Source of the DNA: Bacillota bacterium
GTDB taxonomy: Bacteria > Bacillota > Clostridia > Oscillospirales > Ruminococcaceae
Direction of reading: 5' to 3'
DNA length: 64,000 bases
Assembly: GCA_023457355.1 (NCBI GenBank)
Contig: JAEWLW010000068.1
Coordinates: 1-64,000 of the forward strand
Below the pieces are notes generated by a model. The model worked only from the letters and a program-made list of their open reading frames with translations, had not been told where the DNA came from and searched no databases. Positions 7,379 through 15,724 of the stretch are shown one piece after another (position 1 is the stretch's first letter; each line of letters begins with the position of its first letter). The translations under genes were made by a program, and so were the position numbers.

Positions 7379-9319
7379 TTATGAGTTGGACGTTCGGTTT
7401 TGGGTGGTGGCGCCATCGGTTATGCCGGAACGCTGGGGCATTTCGCCGCTCTGGCGGCCCATACCGCCGCGGCCGCCACCCATGCCCATGCCGCCGGTTA
7501 TGGCGGAGCCGTCACTGGAGATGGTAGTAACCATGTCGGAAAGCGTCACGGCACAAAGCGCGCTTCCAAGCGCATCAACCGCTTCAGCGAAGCCGTTTGT
7601 GCGGGTCTCGCTGCCGGCCGTACCGCTGTAAAGGGTATAGACCTCCCCGACCTTCAGCTGTGACGAGCTGATGACGATATTTTGGAACTGCTTGGCGGGC
7701 GCAAAGGAGAGGATCAGGTTGCCATTTTTGTCGGCTAGGTTGAAAACTGCGCCGCCCGTTTGCATTTCCGCGAAGATGACGCTTAACACCGGCTGGGTGG
7801 AATCGCTGCCGGGGACCTGCACCATGCCGGTACTGCCCGCGGCAATCAGCGTACCGCCTGTGATGGTGCCGCTGCCGTCATAGTCCAGCGCACCGTTGCC
7901 GCTGTTGGTCGGGCCGTTGACGATGACAAGGCCGCCCTCGATAACCAGGCTGCCGTTTGCGTCAAGCCCGTCACCCATGGCATTGACGGTAACGGTGCCG
8001 CCGGTAATGGTGATATTGCAATTGGCGTTGCCACCACCCGGCCCGCGGAAAGTTTCGGTTGAGGCGCCGTCGTTGCCGCCCGCAGAATTGATGCCGTCAT
8101 CGCGCGCTGTCAGCTGAACGGCGCCGCCGGATATCGTAACGTTGTTGCCCTCAAGCCCTTCATAGCATTGGGTGATGTCGATATTGCCGCCTGTTATCAG
8201 CAGCTCGTCGTCGGCATGCAGGCCGTCGTCATCTGAAGCGATGTTAAAAATACCGCCGAAAATGGTCATATCCCCATTGGTGTGCAGCGCGTCGTCTACA
8301 CAGTTGAGTGTAAAGGTGCCTCCGGTTACTTCAACGCTGCCGCCGCCCTTGAGGCCCTTCTGGCTGACGGTGCCCTCCTCAGCGGCGGTCTGCTGCTGCG
8401 TGCCGGGCATGCTGCCGTCGCTCTGCACAGCGCTGACGGTGCTGCCGCCGCCGCAGGTGACCTCAAAGGTGCCGTCGGCGATAATCAGCGCGGTTTCCGC
8501 CTGAATTCCGTCACTTTCTGCGCTGATGACAAAGCTGCCGCCATCAATGATGACAAAGCCGAGCGCTGTATCGGTGTCGTTATTGGATTTGATGCCGTCA
8601 CCGCCCGAAGCGAGGTTCAAGCTGCCGTCTGCAATGGTGACGGAATCTTTGCCGCGTATCGCGTCGTTGACCGCTGTAACGGTGATATCGCCATTGGTGA
8701 TCACCAGATTATCCTTGGAGGCGATGCCGTTTTTATAGTTAGCGCTGACGGTGAGCGTGCCGCTGCCATTGATGGCCAGATCGCTTTTGGAAAACAGTGC
8801 GGCGTCCGGCTCATCCGCACCGGCTTCAAAGGTATAGTTTTCGGTATCGGTCAGGCTGTTTTCGCTGCCCTGTGCCAATGTCAGAATCAGCTTTTCACAT
8901 TGCGCTATATACAGCGGCGCACCGGCGGTGTTGGTCAGCGCGGCGCCGTTTAACACCAGATGGACGGTATCGGTTTCTGCTGCGTCCACCAGCAGTTGCC
9001 CGTCGGACAGCACCCCGGAGAGGATATAGGTTCCGGCGTCGGATATGGTCACCGTACCGTCATCAATTTTGGCGCCGTTGCCGCTGATCGTGGCGCCGTT
9101 GCCGGCCAGGGCGATGGTTGTCGCCGAAGAGGCGTCGTAGCTTTCCAGAAAATCCGCATCGGCATAGCTGCCGCGCTTTTCGCCGCTTGATACAACCGTT
9201 ACGGAAGCGGACGAGCTGTCTGCGACGCTGCTGCTGGCGGCGTTATTGTTTCCGCAGCCGGTAAAAACCATGGCCAGCGCTACGGCAAGCGCTAATAAGT
9301 GAATCAGCTTATTTTTCAT
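7379..9319 (-). CDS. Exported carbohydrate-binding lipoprotein (Cthe_2159-like)
   Basis: About 646 residues. A lipoprotein signal (LALAVALAMVFTGC) ends in a lipobox Cys near residue 22. After a Ser-rich linker come repeated parallel beta-helix-like turns with the pattern ITxGxxxVxxxxDGI and many aligned GDG and DDG motifs. This suits the PF14262 carbohydrate-binding family (Cthe_2159, a calcium-dependent polygalacturonate binder). The C-terminus is Gly/Met/Arg-rich (GMGMGGGRGGMGRQ). Start ATG 9319 fits GAAAGGA at -7; the ATG at 9325 is too close. It is the last gene of an operon with a VTC-domain gene and a DUF4956 gene, a recurring trio, so it probably acts on the outer face of the membrane. 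Confidence 0.83.
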   Translation of the reverse strand: MKNKLIHLLALAVALAMVFTGCGNNNAASSSVADSSSASVTVVSSGEKRGSYADADFLESYDASSATTIALAGNGATISGNGAKIDDGTVTISDAGTYILSGVLSDGQLLVDAAETDTVHLVLNGAALTNTAGAPLYIAQCEKLILTLAQGSENSLTDTENYTFEAGADEPDAALFSKSDLAINGSGTLTVSANYKNGIASKDNLVITNGDITVTAVNDAIRGKDSVTIADGSLNLASGGDGIKSNNDTDTALGFVIIDGGSFVISAESDGIQAETALIIADGTFEVTCGGGSTVSAVQSDGSMPGTQQQTAAEEGTVSQKGLKGGGSVEVTGGTFTLNCVDDALHTNGDMTIFGGIFNIASDDDGLHADDELLITGGNIDITQCYEGLEGNNVTISGGAVQLTARDDGINSAGGNDGASTETFRGPGGGNANCNITITGGTVTVNAMGDGLDANGSLVIEGGLVIVNGPTNSGNGALDYDGSGTITGGTLIAAGSTGMVQVPGSDSTQPVLSVIFAEMQTGGAVFNLADKNGNLILSFAPAKQFQNIVISSSQLKVGEVYTLYSGTAGSETRTNGFAEAVDALGSALCAVTLSDMVTTISSDGSAITGGMGMGGGRGGMGRQSGEMPQRSGITDGATTQNRTSNS

Positions 9320-9336
9320 GTGCATATCCTTTCTTT

Positions 9337-10014
9337 TTAAAGCGCATCCCTGCTGTCGGCGACTTTGCCGCAAAGGATGGTGAGGTTGCCGTTGCGGCAG
9401 CGCAGCTTATCCAAAAGGTGTTTTTCGGCGTTTTCATCCTTTAAAACGACGCGGTAACGCAGTTCATAAAGGCTGCCCATGTTGGTGGTTTTAACCCTTA
9501 TCAGGTCGGTGTACCGGGTGTAGGTGGCGAAAAGGTCGTCAAAAATGCCGGTGTAGTCCAAATCTTCAGGAATGGTGATCCGCAGCTCCTTTTCCTGTGA
9601 GCGGCTGTCGCCAAAGCGGGTCACAGTCAGTAAAACGGTCATCGCGCCGATCAAAACCAGAAAAATGAAGGCGTAAAGAATATAACCCATCGCTGTGGCG
9701 AGGCCGATGGCCATGGCAAAAAAGATGCTGGAGATTTCCCGCGCGCTGCCCGGCACCGAACGGAACCGGACGAGCGAAAAGGCGCCCAGAACAGCCACGC
9801 CGGTTCCCAGATTGCCGTTGACCAGCGAGATGACCACCTGCACCATGGCGGGCAGCAGGGCCAGTGTGATGACAAAATTGCGGTTATATTCGTTTTTAAA
9901 CATGTAGATACAAGCCACGCCGATACCGAGAAGAATGGAGGCGACGGTACAGGCCAACAGGCTGTGCAGGGTTGTGGCACCCGTCGAGTTGGTGGTTAAT
10001 ATGCGCTCAAGCAC
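9337..10014 (-). CDS. DUF4956 membrane protein
   Basis: 225 residues with three or four N-terminal membrane segments (about 15-37, 47-66, 92-120) and a soluble C-terminal half. The sequence GAFSLVRFRSVPGSAREIS in the second hydrophobic block is the family signature. No biochemical function is established for DUF4956. It overlaps the VTC-domain gene upstream by 8 bases (10007-10014) and ends 17 bases before the lipoprotein gene, so the three are almost certainly co-transcribed. The pairing suggests that it anchors or couples the VTC domain to the membrane (inference). Confidence 0.88.
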   Translation of the reverse strand: MLERILTTNSTGATTLHSLLACTVASILLGIGVACIYMFKNEYNRNFVITLALLPAMVQVVISLVNGNLGTGVAVLGAFSLVRFRSVPGSAREISSIFFAMAIGLATAMGYILYAFIFLVLIGAMTVLLTVTRFGDSRSQEKELRITIPEDLDYTGIFDDLFATYTRYTDLIRVKTTNMGSLYELRYRVVLKDENAEKHLLDKLRCRNGNLTILCGKVADSRDAL

Positions 10015-10729
10015 AATGATCTTCCCCTTTCATGGGCATATTATAGAATAAATGCTGCTGGTAGACGGTTCCGTACTTTGAAAAGGAGCACGGATAAATA
10101 TTCAGGGCGGTCATCGCGCGGCACAGCCACATCGGCATACCCGAAAGGAGCTTCACTTCCATGACGATGCACTTGCCGTCGCAAACCGGAATGCCCCAGT
10201 CGCCCATCGAGAGGTCGAGGGCCATTTGCCGCCAGCGGATGTTTTTATCAAATGTGATGCGCAGGCCAGGATCTTCGTTGCCATAAAGCGCGATGCGGTC
10301 ATAAGCCAGAAATACTTTGGGCTCCGGACGGTAGAAGTTGCAAAACCAGCCGATTTCGTCTATGACCTGGCTTTGCTTTTGCGGCATGACGCCGTCTAAC
10401 AAAAATGCGTTGCTTTCGGCCAGTGTCACCGCCTCGCGGCGCTTGTAAACAACGCCGCCGCACTTTTTCTTTAGCTCCACAAACACGTTGTCGCTGGCCT
10501 GCGGTGTTTTATAGCTGCGCACCCGCAGCTTTTCTTTGTAATCCGGCTTTTCTATCGAAGCGCGGATCAGGCGATAATCAGCGGTATCGTAATAAATATT
10601 TGAAATGGTGTGCTCACCGTATTGATCAATCGCCATTTTGTTCGCCAGCATCCGTCTTAAAGCGTTGAACTGGTCGGGTGTGAGCAGATATTTCTTTTCA
10701 GTGCGCTCAAATTTCATCAATGCGCCCAT
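10007..10729 (-). CDS. VTC-domain polyphosphate polymerase-like protein
   Basis: About 240 residues forming a single VTC domain. MKFERTEKKYLL is the first strand of the tunnel, followed by SNIYYDT, YKEKLRVRSY, FVELKKKCGGVVYKRR and IVMEVKL: a row of Lys, Arg and Glu residues that line the triphosphate tunnel in yeast Vtc4. Proteins of this family may make polyphosphate from ATP, but that activity is not shown for most bacterial forms. Start ATG 10729 has GGGAGGA upstream; the frame extends to 10837 without support. First gene of a three-gene operon, with a two-component system diverging from its upstream side. Confidence 0.85.
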   Translation of the reverse strand: MGALMKFERTEKKYLLTPDQFNALRRMLANKMAIDQYGEHTISNIYYDTADYRLIRASIEKPDYKEKLRVRSYKTPQASDNVFVELKKKCGGVVYKRREAVTLAESNAFLLDGVMPQKQSQVIDEIGWFCNFYRPEPKVFLAYDRIALYGNEDPGLRITFDKNIRWRQMALDLSMGDWGIPVCDGKCIVMEVKLLSGMPMWLCRAMTALNIYPCSFSKYGTVYQQHLFYNMPMKGEDHCA

Positions 10730-10930
10730 CGTGGTGTCCTCCCTAATCTTTTTATTGGTTGCCTCAGCGCGGCGTGCCTGTCGCTTGCTGTGCCTAAAGA
10801 ATATCGTGTTTAACTTAAAATAGTCTGAAAAAGTCATTTCAGATTAATTTCAGCTTTTCAAAATACAATACTTGCAGGCGTAAGACATTAAACGTATTAT
10901 TAGAAGTGATTAAACGGGGGGAGGCTCCAT

Positions 10931-11614
10931 ATGATGCGGATACTGATTATTGAGGACGAGCAGCGCCTGGCCGAGGCGTTGGGCCAGATATTGGCCGAGC
11001 AGAAATATGGTGTTGAAATGGTTTTCGACGGCGAGGACGGGTTGGAATATGCCAAAAGCGGTCTTTACGACGTCATTATACTGGATGTGATGCTGCCGAA
11101 GAAAACAGGGTTTGAGGTCGTGCGCGAACTGCGGCAGGCCAAATATGCCACACCGGTGCTGATGCTGACCGCGCGTGATGAGATCGGGGACAAGGTCACC
11201 GGTTTGGACTGTGGCGCGGACGACTACATGACCAAGCCCTTTTCCCCCGAGGAGCTGCTGGCCAGAGTTCGCGCGCTTTCACGCAGGCAGGGCGATGTTC
11301 AGCTGGAGGAGCTCTCCTTTAGCGATTTAACCTTGTCCCTCTCCTCTTACACGCTGTCGCGTGGGGCTAAGTCGGTACATCTCGGTTTTAAAGAGTTTGA
11401 AGTGCTGCGGATTCTGATGTCCAACAGCAACCAGATTGTTCCCAAAGAGGAACTGATTTTAAAGGTTTGGGGCGCACAGTCCGAGGCCGAGGACAACAAT
11501 GTGGAGGCATACATATCCTTTTTGCGCAAAAAGTTCTTCTTTTTAGGCACCAGGGTCACCATCGGTACGGTGCGCAAGGTGGGGTATCGCCTGGAGGGAG
11601 CGCCCAATGATTAA
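10931..11614 (+). CDS. OmpR/PhoB-family response regulator
   Basis: 227 residues. The receiver domain has the acidic pair IIEDEQ near residue 8, phosphoacceptor Asp in YDVIILDVMLP near 52, Thr in MLTARDE near 80 and Lys in TKPFSPEELLARV near 102. A winged-helix DNA-binding domain follows (about 130-225, GTVRKVGYRLE). Start ATG ATG at 10931/10934 follows GGGGAGG. The kinase gene overlaps its end by 8 bases. It is divergent from the VTC operon, with about 200 bases shared, so that operon is the obvious candidate target. Confidence 0.95.
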   Translation: MMRILIIEDEQRLAEALGQILAEQKYGVEMVFDGEDGLEYAKSGLYDVIILDVMLPKKTGFEVVRELRQAKYATPVLMLTARDEIGDKVTGLDCGADDYMTKPFSPEELLARVRALSRRQGDVQLEELSFSDLTLSLSSYTLSRGAKSVHLGFKEFEVLRILMSNSNQIVPKEELILKVWGAQSEAEDNNVEAYISFLRKKFFFLGTRVTIGTVRKVGYRLEGAPND

Positions 11615-12833
11615 AAAGTTGCGAAAGAAATTTGTGCTTATAAACATGGCGCTTGTGACGGCGGTGCTGTTTGGTGTTGTAGCGATTTCCTGCATCTCGG
11701 GCTACCAGAACAGCGTGGCGGAGAGCAAGCGGGCGCTGGAACGCGCCTGGGCATCGCCGCCTAAATTCGAGCTTTCCGATCGGTGGTTCAAGCCCCCCGA
11801 GGAAGGTTTTTCCTGGTCCCCGGTGTTTGGGGTTACCCTTGACCAAAGCGGCAAAATTTTGTCGATGACCGCCAATAATGTCGAGGTCTCGCAGGAGCTG
11901 GTGCAGCAGGCGGTGGAATCGGCGCTTGCACAGGGGGATAGAGAGGGTGTCATCAGCGATATGCTGTTGCGTTACCGCATTGAGCAAAGCCCTGCGGGCA
12001 CACGGCTGGCGTTTGTCGACCGCACCCGTGAGCTGCAATCGCTGCTAAAGCTGATGCTGACTTCGCTGGCGGCACTGCTGGGCGGCTTTGCGGCGTTCCT
12101 GGCTGTCAGCCTTTATCTCTCGCGTTGGGTCCTGCGCCCGGTGGAACAGGCCTGGGAGCAGCAGCGCCGGTTTGTGGCCGATGCTTCGCACGAGCTTAAA
12201 ACACCGCTGACGGTCATTCTGGCGAATATCGGCATTTTGCTCTCGCATCAGAACGATACCATTGCGCAGCAGCACAAATGGATTGAGAACACCCAAGCCG
12301 AGGCCCAACGCATGAAAAAGCTGGTGGATGATCTGCTGTTTTTGGCTAAATCAGACGCCGTTTCCACGCCGGTGCCCCACACAAAGCTCGATTTCAGCGA
12401 TTTGGTGTGGAGCAGCGTGCTGCCCTTTGAGTCGATGGCCTTTGAACGGGGTGTCGGGCTGGAGAGTGATATTACCGCCGATATCACCGTGCAGGGAGAT
12501 GCGGGGCAGCTGCGGCAGGTGGTTGCCATTTTGTTGGATAACGCCTGCAAATATGCAGGCGAGAAGGGTAAGGTTTTTGTTCAGCTTGAAGCCGCGCAGG
12601 ATAAGATTCGCCTGAAGGTCAACAACACCGGCGAGCCAATCGCACCGGATAGGCTCAAGCATGTGTTTGAACGGTTTTATCGCGCGGATGCTTCACGTGC
12701 GCGAGAAAGGGGCGGATACGGGTTGGGGCTGGCTATTGCCCAAAGCATTGTCGCCGCACACAGGGGTAGCATAACCGCGCAAAGTAATGCCAAAAGCGGC
12801 ACCACCTTTGTTGTGACGCTGCCGAAATTATGA
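11607..12833 (+). CDS. Sensor histidine kinase
   Basis: 408 residues. One membrane segment near 12-32, an extracytoplasmic sensor of about 110 residues with no recognised fold, a second segment near 147-170 and a short juxtamembrane linker. The dimerisation box is VADASHELKTPLTVI with the phosphoacceptor His, followed by the N box VAILLDNACKYA, the F box VFERFYRAD and the G box RGGYGLGLAIAQSIV. It should phosphorylate the regulator encoded just upstream. A strong terminator follows at 12865. Confidence 0.95.
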   Translation: MIKKLRKKFVLINMALVTAVLFGVVAISCISGYQNSVAESKRALERAWASPPKFELSDRWFKPPEEGFSWSPVFGVTLDQSGKILSMTANNVEVSQELVQQAVESALAQGDREGVISDMLLRYRIEQSPAGTRLAFVDRTRELQSLLKLMLTSLAALLGGFAAFLAVSLYLSRWVLRPVEQAWEQQRRFVADASHELKTPLTVILANIGILLSHQNDTIAQQHKWIENTQAEAQRMKKLVDDLLFLAKSDAVSTPVPHTKLDFSDLVWSSVLPFESMAFERGVGLESDITADITVQGDAGQLRQVVAILLDNACKYAGEKGKVFVQLEAAQDKIRLKVNNTGEPIAPDRLKHVFERFYRADASRARERGGYGLGLAIAQSIVAAHRGSITAQSNAKSGTTFVVTLPKL

Positions 12834-12864
12834 TATCTTTAAAAATATTTAAGCCCACCCTTTT

Positions 12865-12909
12865 AAACGCCGCCCGGGCAGGTACATCAGCCTGCCGGGC
12901 GGCGTTTTA
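12865..12909 (+). terminator. Terminator of the two-component operon
   Basis: AACGCCGCCCGGGCAGG, loop TACATCAG, CCTGCCGGGCGGCGTT, then TTAT: a 16-bp GC-rich stem 32 bases after the kinase stop codon. Confidence 0.9.
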
Positions 12910-13149
12910 TGGAATAACGGGCATCATTCTGATTTTGATAAAAATCCGCAAAGGCCTTATGGGGCTTTTTCGCCGCTTTTCAACCTCGTCTTCGGCGGAC
13001 GCAGGCCCGCGGGTATCCGCTTTTTCGGCTGACGAAAAAGCCGCTCCGCCATATTAACCGAAACCCGTATAAAGCCGTTTAATTTTAGCATCAGCCCGTC
13101 CTTTGGCCACATAGAATATACATAGTCAGACAACGCAATAATGGGCACA

Positions 13150-13272
13150 GTCTTTGCGGCCTATTTTGCGCCGCGCCGCGTTGTTGTCCTTGGCGTGCGG
13201 CAGCCCGCCTGCGCCCTCCGCCTTGCGGGGCGTAAAATATTCTCGTCAATCCTGTACCTGTTTCCGAGTTGT
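13150..13272 (+). repeat. Interspersed repeat R4, copy 1
   Basis: TCTTTGCGGCCTATTTTGCG and CGCCGCGTTGTTGTC recur with few changes at 56917, and the downstream block ending in ATCCTG...TTTCC is also shared. The middle GC-rich part is present only in this copy. No gene is supported inside; the stretch 12910-13314 otherwise holds nothing I can name. Confidence 0.65.
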
Positions 13273-13314
13273 TTAACTATAGACAAACAGGCCGATGCCA
13301 GAAGGATGGATAGC

Positions 13315-14628
13315 ATGAAGCAACAACTGCTGCAAAAAATTGCAGACCGTTCCCTTGTGATGGGGGTGATAGGGTTAGGCTACGTCGGCCTGCCGCTGGC
13401 GGTGGAAAAAGCGCACGCAGGCTTTCGCACCATAGGGTTTGATGTGCAGCGCCATAAGGTGGATGCCGTCAACAGGGGCGAAAATTACATCGGCGAGGTG
13501 GTGTGTGAAACACTGGGCCCGCTGGTCAAAAGCGGACTGCTCAGCGCCACCGACGATTTTTCCGCCCTTGCCGCCGTGGATTTTATCGCCATCTGCGTAC
13601 CGACGCCGCTGGACCGGTTCCGCCAGCCGGATTTAAGCTTTTTGCGCGGCTGTGCCCAGGCGCTGGCGCCGCAGCTGCACCGGGGTACGGTGATTGTTCT
13701 GGAGTCAACGACTTACCCCGGCACGACTGAAGAGCTGCTGCGTCCCGCGCTGGAAGAGGGCTCGGGGCTTGTTTGCGGGGAGGATTTCTACCTGGGGTTT
13801 TCGCCCGAGCGGGTGGATGTGGGCAACCTGCGCTATTCGCTGCAAAACACGCCCAAGGTGGTCAGCGGCATCGGGGAGGATGCCGCCGAGGTTATCGCGG
13901 CAGCTTATGGCACGGTATTAAAGCAGCCGGTGCACATTGTTTCCTCCCCCGCTGTGGCAGAGATGGAAAAGCTGCTGGAAAACACCTACCGAAGTGTGAA
14001 TATCGCGCTCATCAATGAGCTGGCGATGCTCTGCCACGAGATGAATCTCAATGTCTGGGACGTTATCGAAGCCGCCAACACCAAACCCTATGGCTTTCAG
14101 GCCTTTTATCCGGGGCTGGGGCCGGGGGGGCACTGCATTCCGGTGGATCCGTGCTATCTTTCGTGGAAGGCGCGGGAATATGGCTTTCATACGACGCTCA
14201 TAGACTGTGCCACCGCCGTTAACGACCGGATGCCGAACTATTGCCTGGGCCGGATAGCCGCCATGCTGGGCAGCGTGCGAAAATCAATCAACGGCGCCAG
14301 CATTTTAATGCTTGGCGTTGCATTCAAACAGGATGTTGGCGATTGCCGCGAGAGCCCGGCTTTGCGGTTGCTGGCTTTGTTGGAAAAAGAGCGGGCGATC
14401 CTTACTTACTACGACCCGTATGTGCAAAGCTGCAACGACGGTGAAAGAACATGGCACAGCGCGCCCGCCCTGACCGAAGCGCTGCTGCGGGAGAGCGACC
14501 TTGTGATTATTGCAACGGCGCACACCGCGGTGGATTATTCCCGCGTTGCGCGTTGCGCACCGATGGTATTTGATATCAAGAATGCGATGAAGGAGATTGC
14601 GGCAGCTGGGAATATTGCGCCGCTGTGA
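13315..14628 (+). CDS. UDP-N-acetylhexosamine 6-dehydrogenase (WbpA/WecC family)
   Basis: 437 residues. NAD-binding Rossmann motif VIGLGYVGLPLAVEKA at the N-terminus, VLESTTYPGTTEELL near 125, the central helical domain, and active-site Cys in GPGGHCIPVDPCYLSWK near 270, as in enzymes oxidising UDP-GlcNAc or UDP-ManNAc to the uronic acid with two NAD. The next gene resembles WbpB, so UDP-GlcNAc 6-dehydrogenation (WbpA) fits best; WecC activity is the alternative. Start ATG 13315 follows AGAAGG; the longer frame from 13141 runs through repeat R4 and is rejected. First gene of a three-gene cluster. Confidence 0.9.
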   Translation: MKQQLLQKIADRSLVMGVIGLGYVGLPLAVEKAHAGFRTIGFDVQRHKVDAVNRGENYIGEVVCETLGPLVKSGLLSATDDFSALAAVDFIAICVPTPLDRFRQPDLSFLRGCAQALAPQLHRGTVIVLESTTYPGTTEELLRPALEEGSGLVCGEDFYLGFSPERVDVGNLRYSLQNTPKVVSGIGEDAAEVIAAAYGTVLKQPVHIVSSPAVAEMEKLLENTYRSVNIALINELAMLCHEMNLNVWDVIEAANTKPYGFQAFYPGLGPGGHCIPVDPCYLSWKAREYGFHTTLIDCATAVNDRMPNYCLGRIAAMLGSVRKSINGASILMLGVAFKQDVGDCRESPALRLLALLEKERAILTYYDPYVQSCNDGERTWHSAPALTEALLRESDLVIIATAHTAVDYSRVARCAPMVFDIKNAMKEIAAAGNIAPL

Positions 14629-14637
14629 GGAAAAACT

Positions 14638-15708
14638 ATGAAATATGCAATCATAGGATGCGGCAGAATTGCCAGAAATCATCTTGCGGCGGCCCAGGAA
14701 TGTGGACTGGACGTGGCTGCCGTCTGCGACCTTTTGCCGGAGGCCATGCACAGGCTGTTGGCCGAAAGGGCGCCGATGCCCTTGCCTTGCCCCGCCCAAT
14801 ATACCGATTACCGGCAGATGTTGGCGGAGATTTCGCCGCAGCTTGTCGCCGTTTCAACCGATTCGGGGATGCACGCGCAGATTGCGCTTGATTGTATTGC
14901 GGCGGGTGCGCATGTCATTCTCGAAAAGCCGATGGCGATGTCCCTTTTTGACGCCGACCGCATTATAAAAACGGCCGGGCGCGCAGGGGTTCGGGTTGCG
15001 GTTTGTCATCAAAACCGGTTTAACAATGCCTCACAGGCTTTACACCAGGCTGTGCAGGAAAACTGCTTTGGCAAAATTTCGCACGCGGCCATCACCGTTC
15101 GCTGGAACCGGGGCATCCCCTATTACCAGCAGGCGGCCTGGCGCGGGCGCTGGGACAGTGACGGCGGTGCGTTGATGAACCAGTGCATTCATGGCATTGA
15201 TCTGCTGCGCTGGCTGATGGGTTGCAATGTCCGTTGTGTTTATGGCGTTTGCCGCAACAGGCTGCACCCTTATATTGAAACGGAGGACGTCGGTTTGGCG
15301 GTTCTGACGTTTGAAAATGGCACGGTGGCGACCATTGAGGGCAGTACGAATATTTTCCCGGAAAATCTGGAAGAGACGCTTTGTATTTTTGGTGAAAAGG
15401 GAACGGTCAAGCTGGGGGGGCGGTCTGCCGGGCGCATTGAGCACTGGCAGTTTGCCAGCGGCCTGCCGGTGCCCAATATCACGGAGCGTATCCAGACGGT
15501 TTATGGCAACGGCCATATTCGGCTCTATAAGAATATGTTGACCGCCATCAGCCAAAACAGGGCGCCGCTTGTGGATGCCAGAGAGGGCAGGGACGCGCTT
15601 GAACTGGTGTTGGCCATCTATAAGAGCCAAAAAGAAGGCAGGGTGGTTAAGCTGCCGCTGCCGGATTTTTCATCCGCCGAAATGGCAGAGGAATTTCTAA
15701 AAGGGTAA
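14638..15708 (+). CDS. Gfo/Idh/MocA oxidoreductase (WbpB-like)
   Basis: 356 residues. N-terminal Rossmann motif IIGCGRIARNHLAA, cofactor-site EKPMAMS near residue 99, and the conserved HQNRFNNA, GGALMNQCIHGIDLLRWLMG and ETEDVG blocks of the C-terminal domain. In known pathways the enzyme after WbpA is WbpB, which oxidises C3 of UDP-GlcNAcA on the way to 2,3-diamino uronic acids. The matching aminotransferase (WbpE) and acetyltransferase (WbpD) are not in this window. It begins 9 bases after the dehydrogenase stop codon, so coupling is likely. Confidence 0.88.
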   Translation: MKYAIIGCGRIARNHLAAAQECGLDVAAVCDLLPEAMHRLLAERAPMPLPCPAQYTDYRQMLAEISPQLVAVSTDSGMHAQIALDCIAAGAHVILEKPMAMSLFDADRIIKTAGRAGVRVAVCHQNRFNNASQALHQAVQENCFGKISHAAITVRWNRGIPYYQQAAWRGRWDSDGGALMNQCIHGIDLLRWLMGCNVRCVYGVCRNRLHPYIETEDVGLAVLTFENGTVATIEGSTNIFPENLEETLCIFGEKGTVKLGGRSAGRIEHWQFASGLPVPNITERIQTVYGNGHIRLYKNMLTAISQNRAPLVDAREGRDALELVLAIYKSQKEGRVVKLPLPDFSSAEMAEEFLKG

Positions 15709-15724
15709 GAAAGGCATAAATAAT

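Noticed and set aside
12830..13057. Open frame starting at the end of the histidine kinase gene (ATGA overlap)
   Set aside because: It reads straight through the kinase terminator hairpin and its product is not protein-like.
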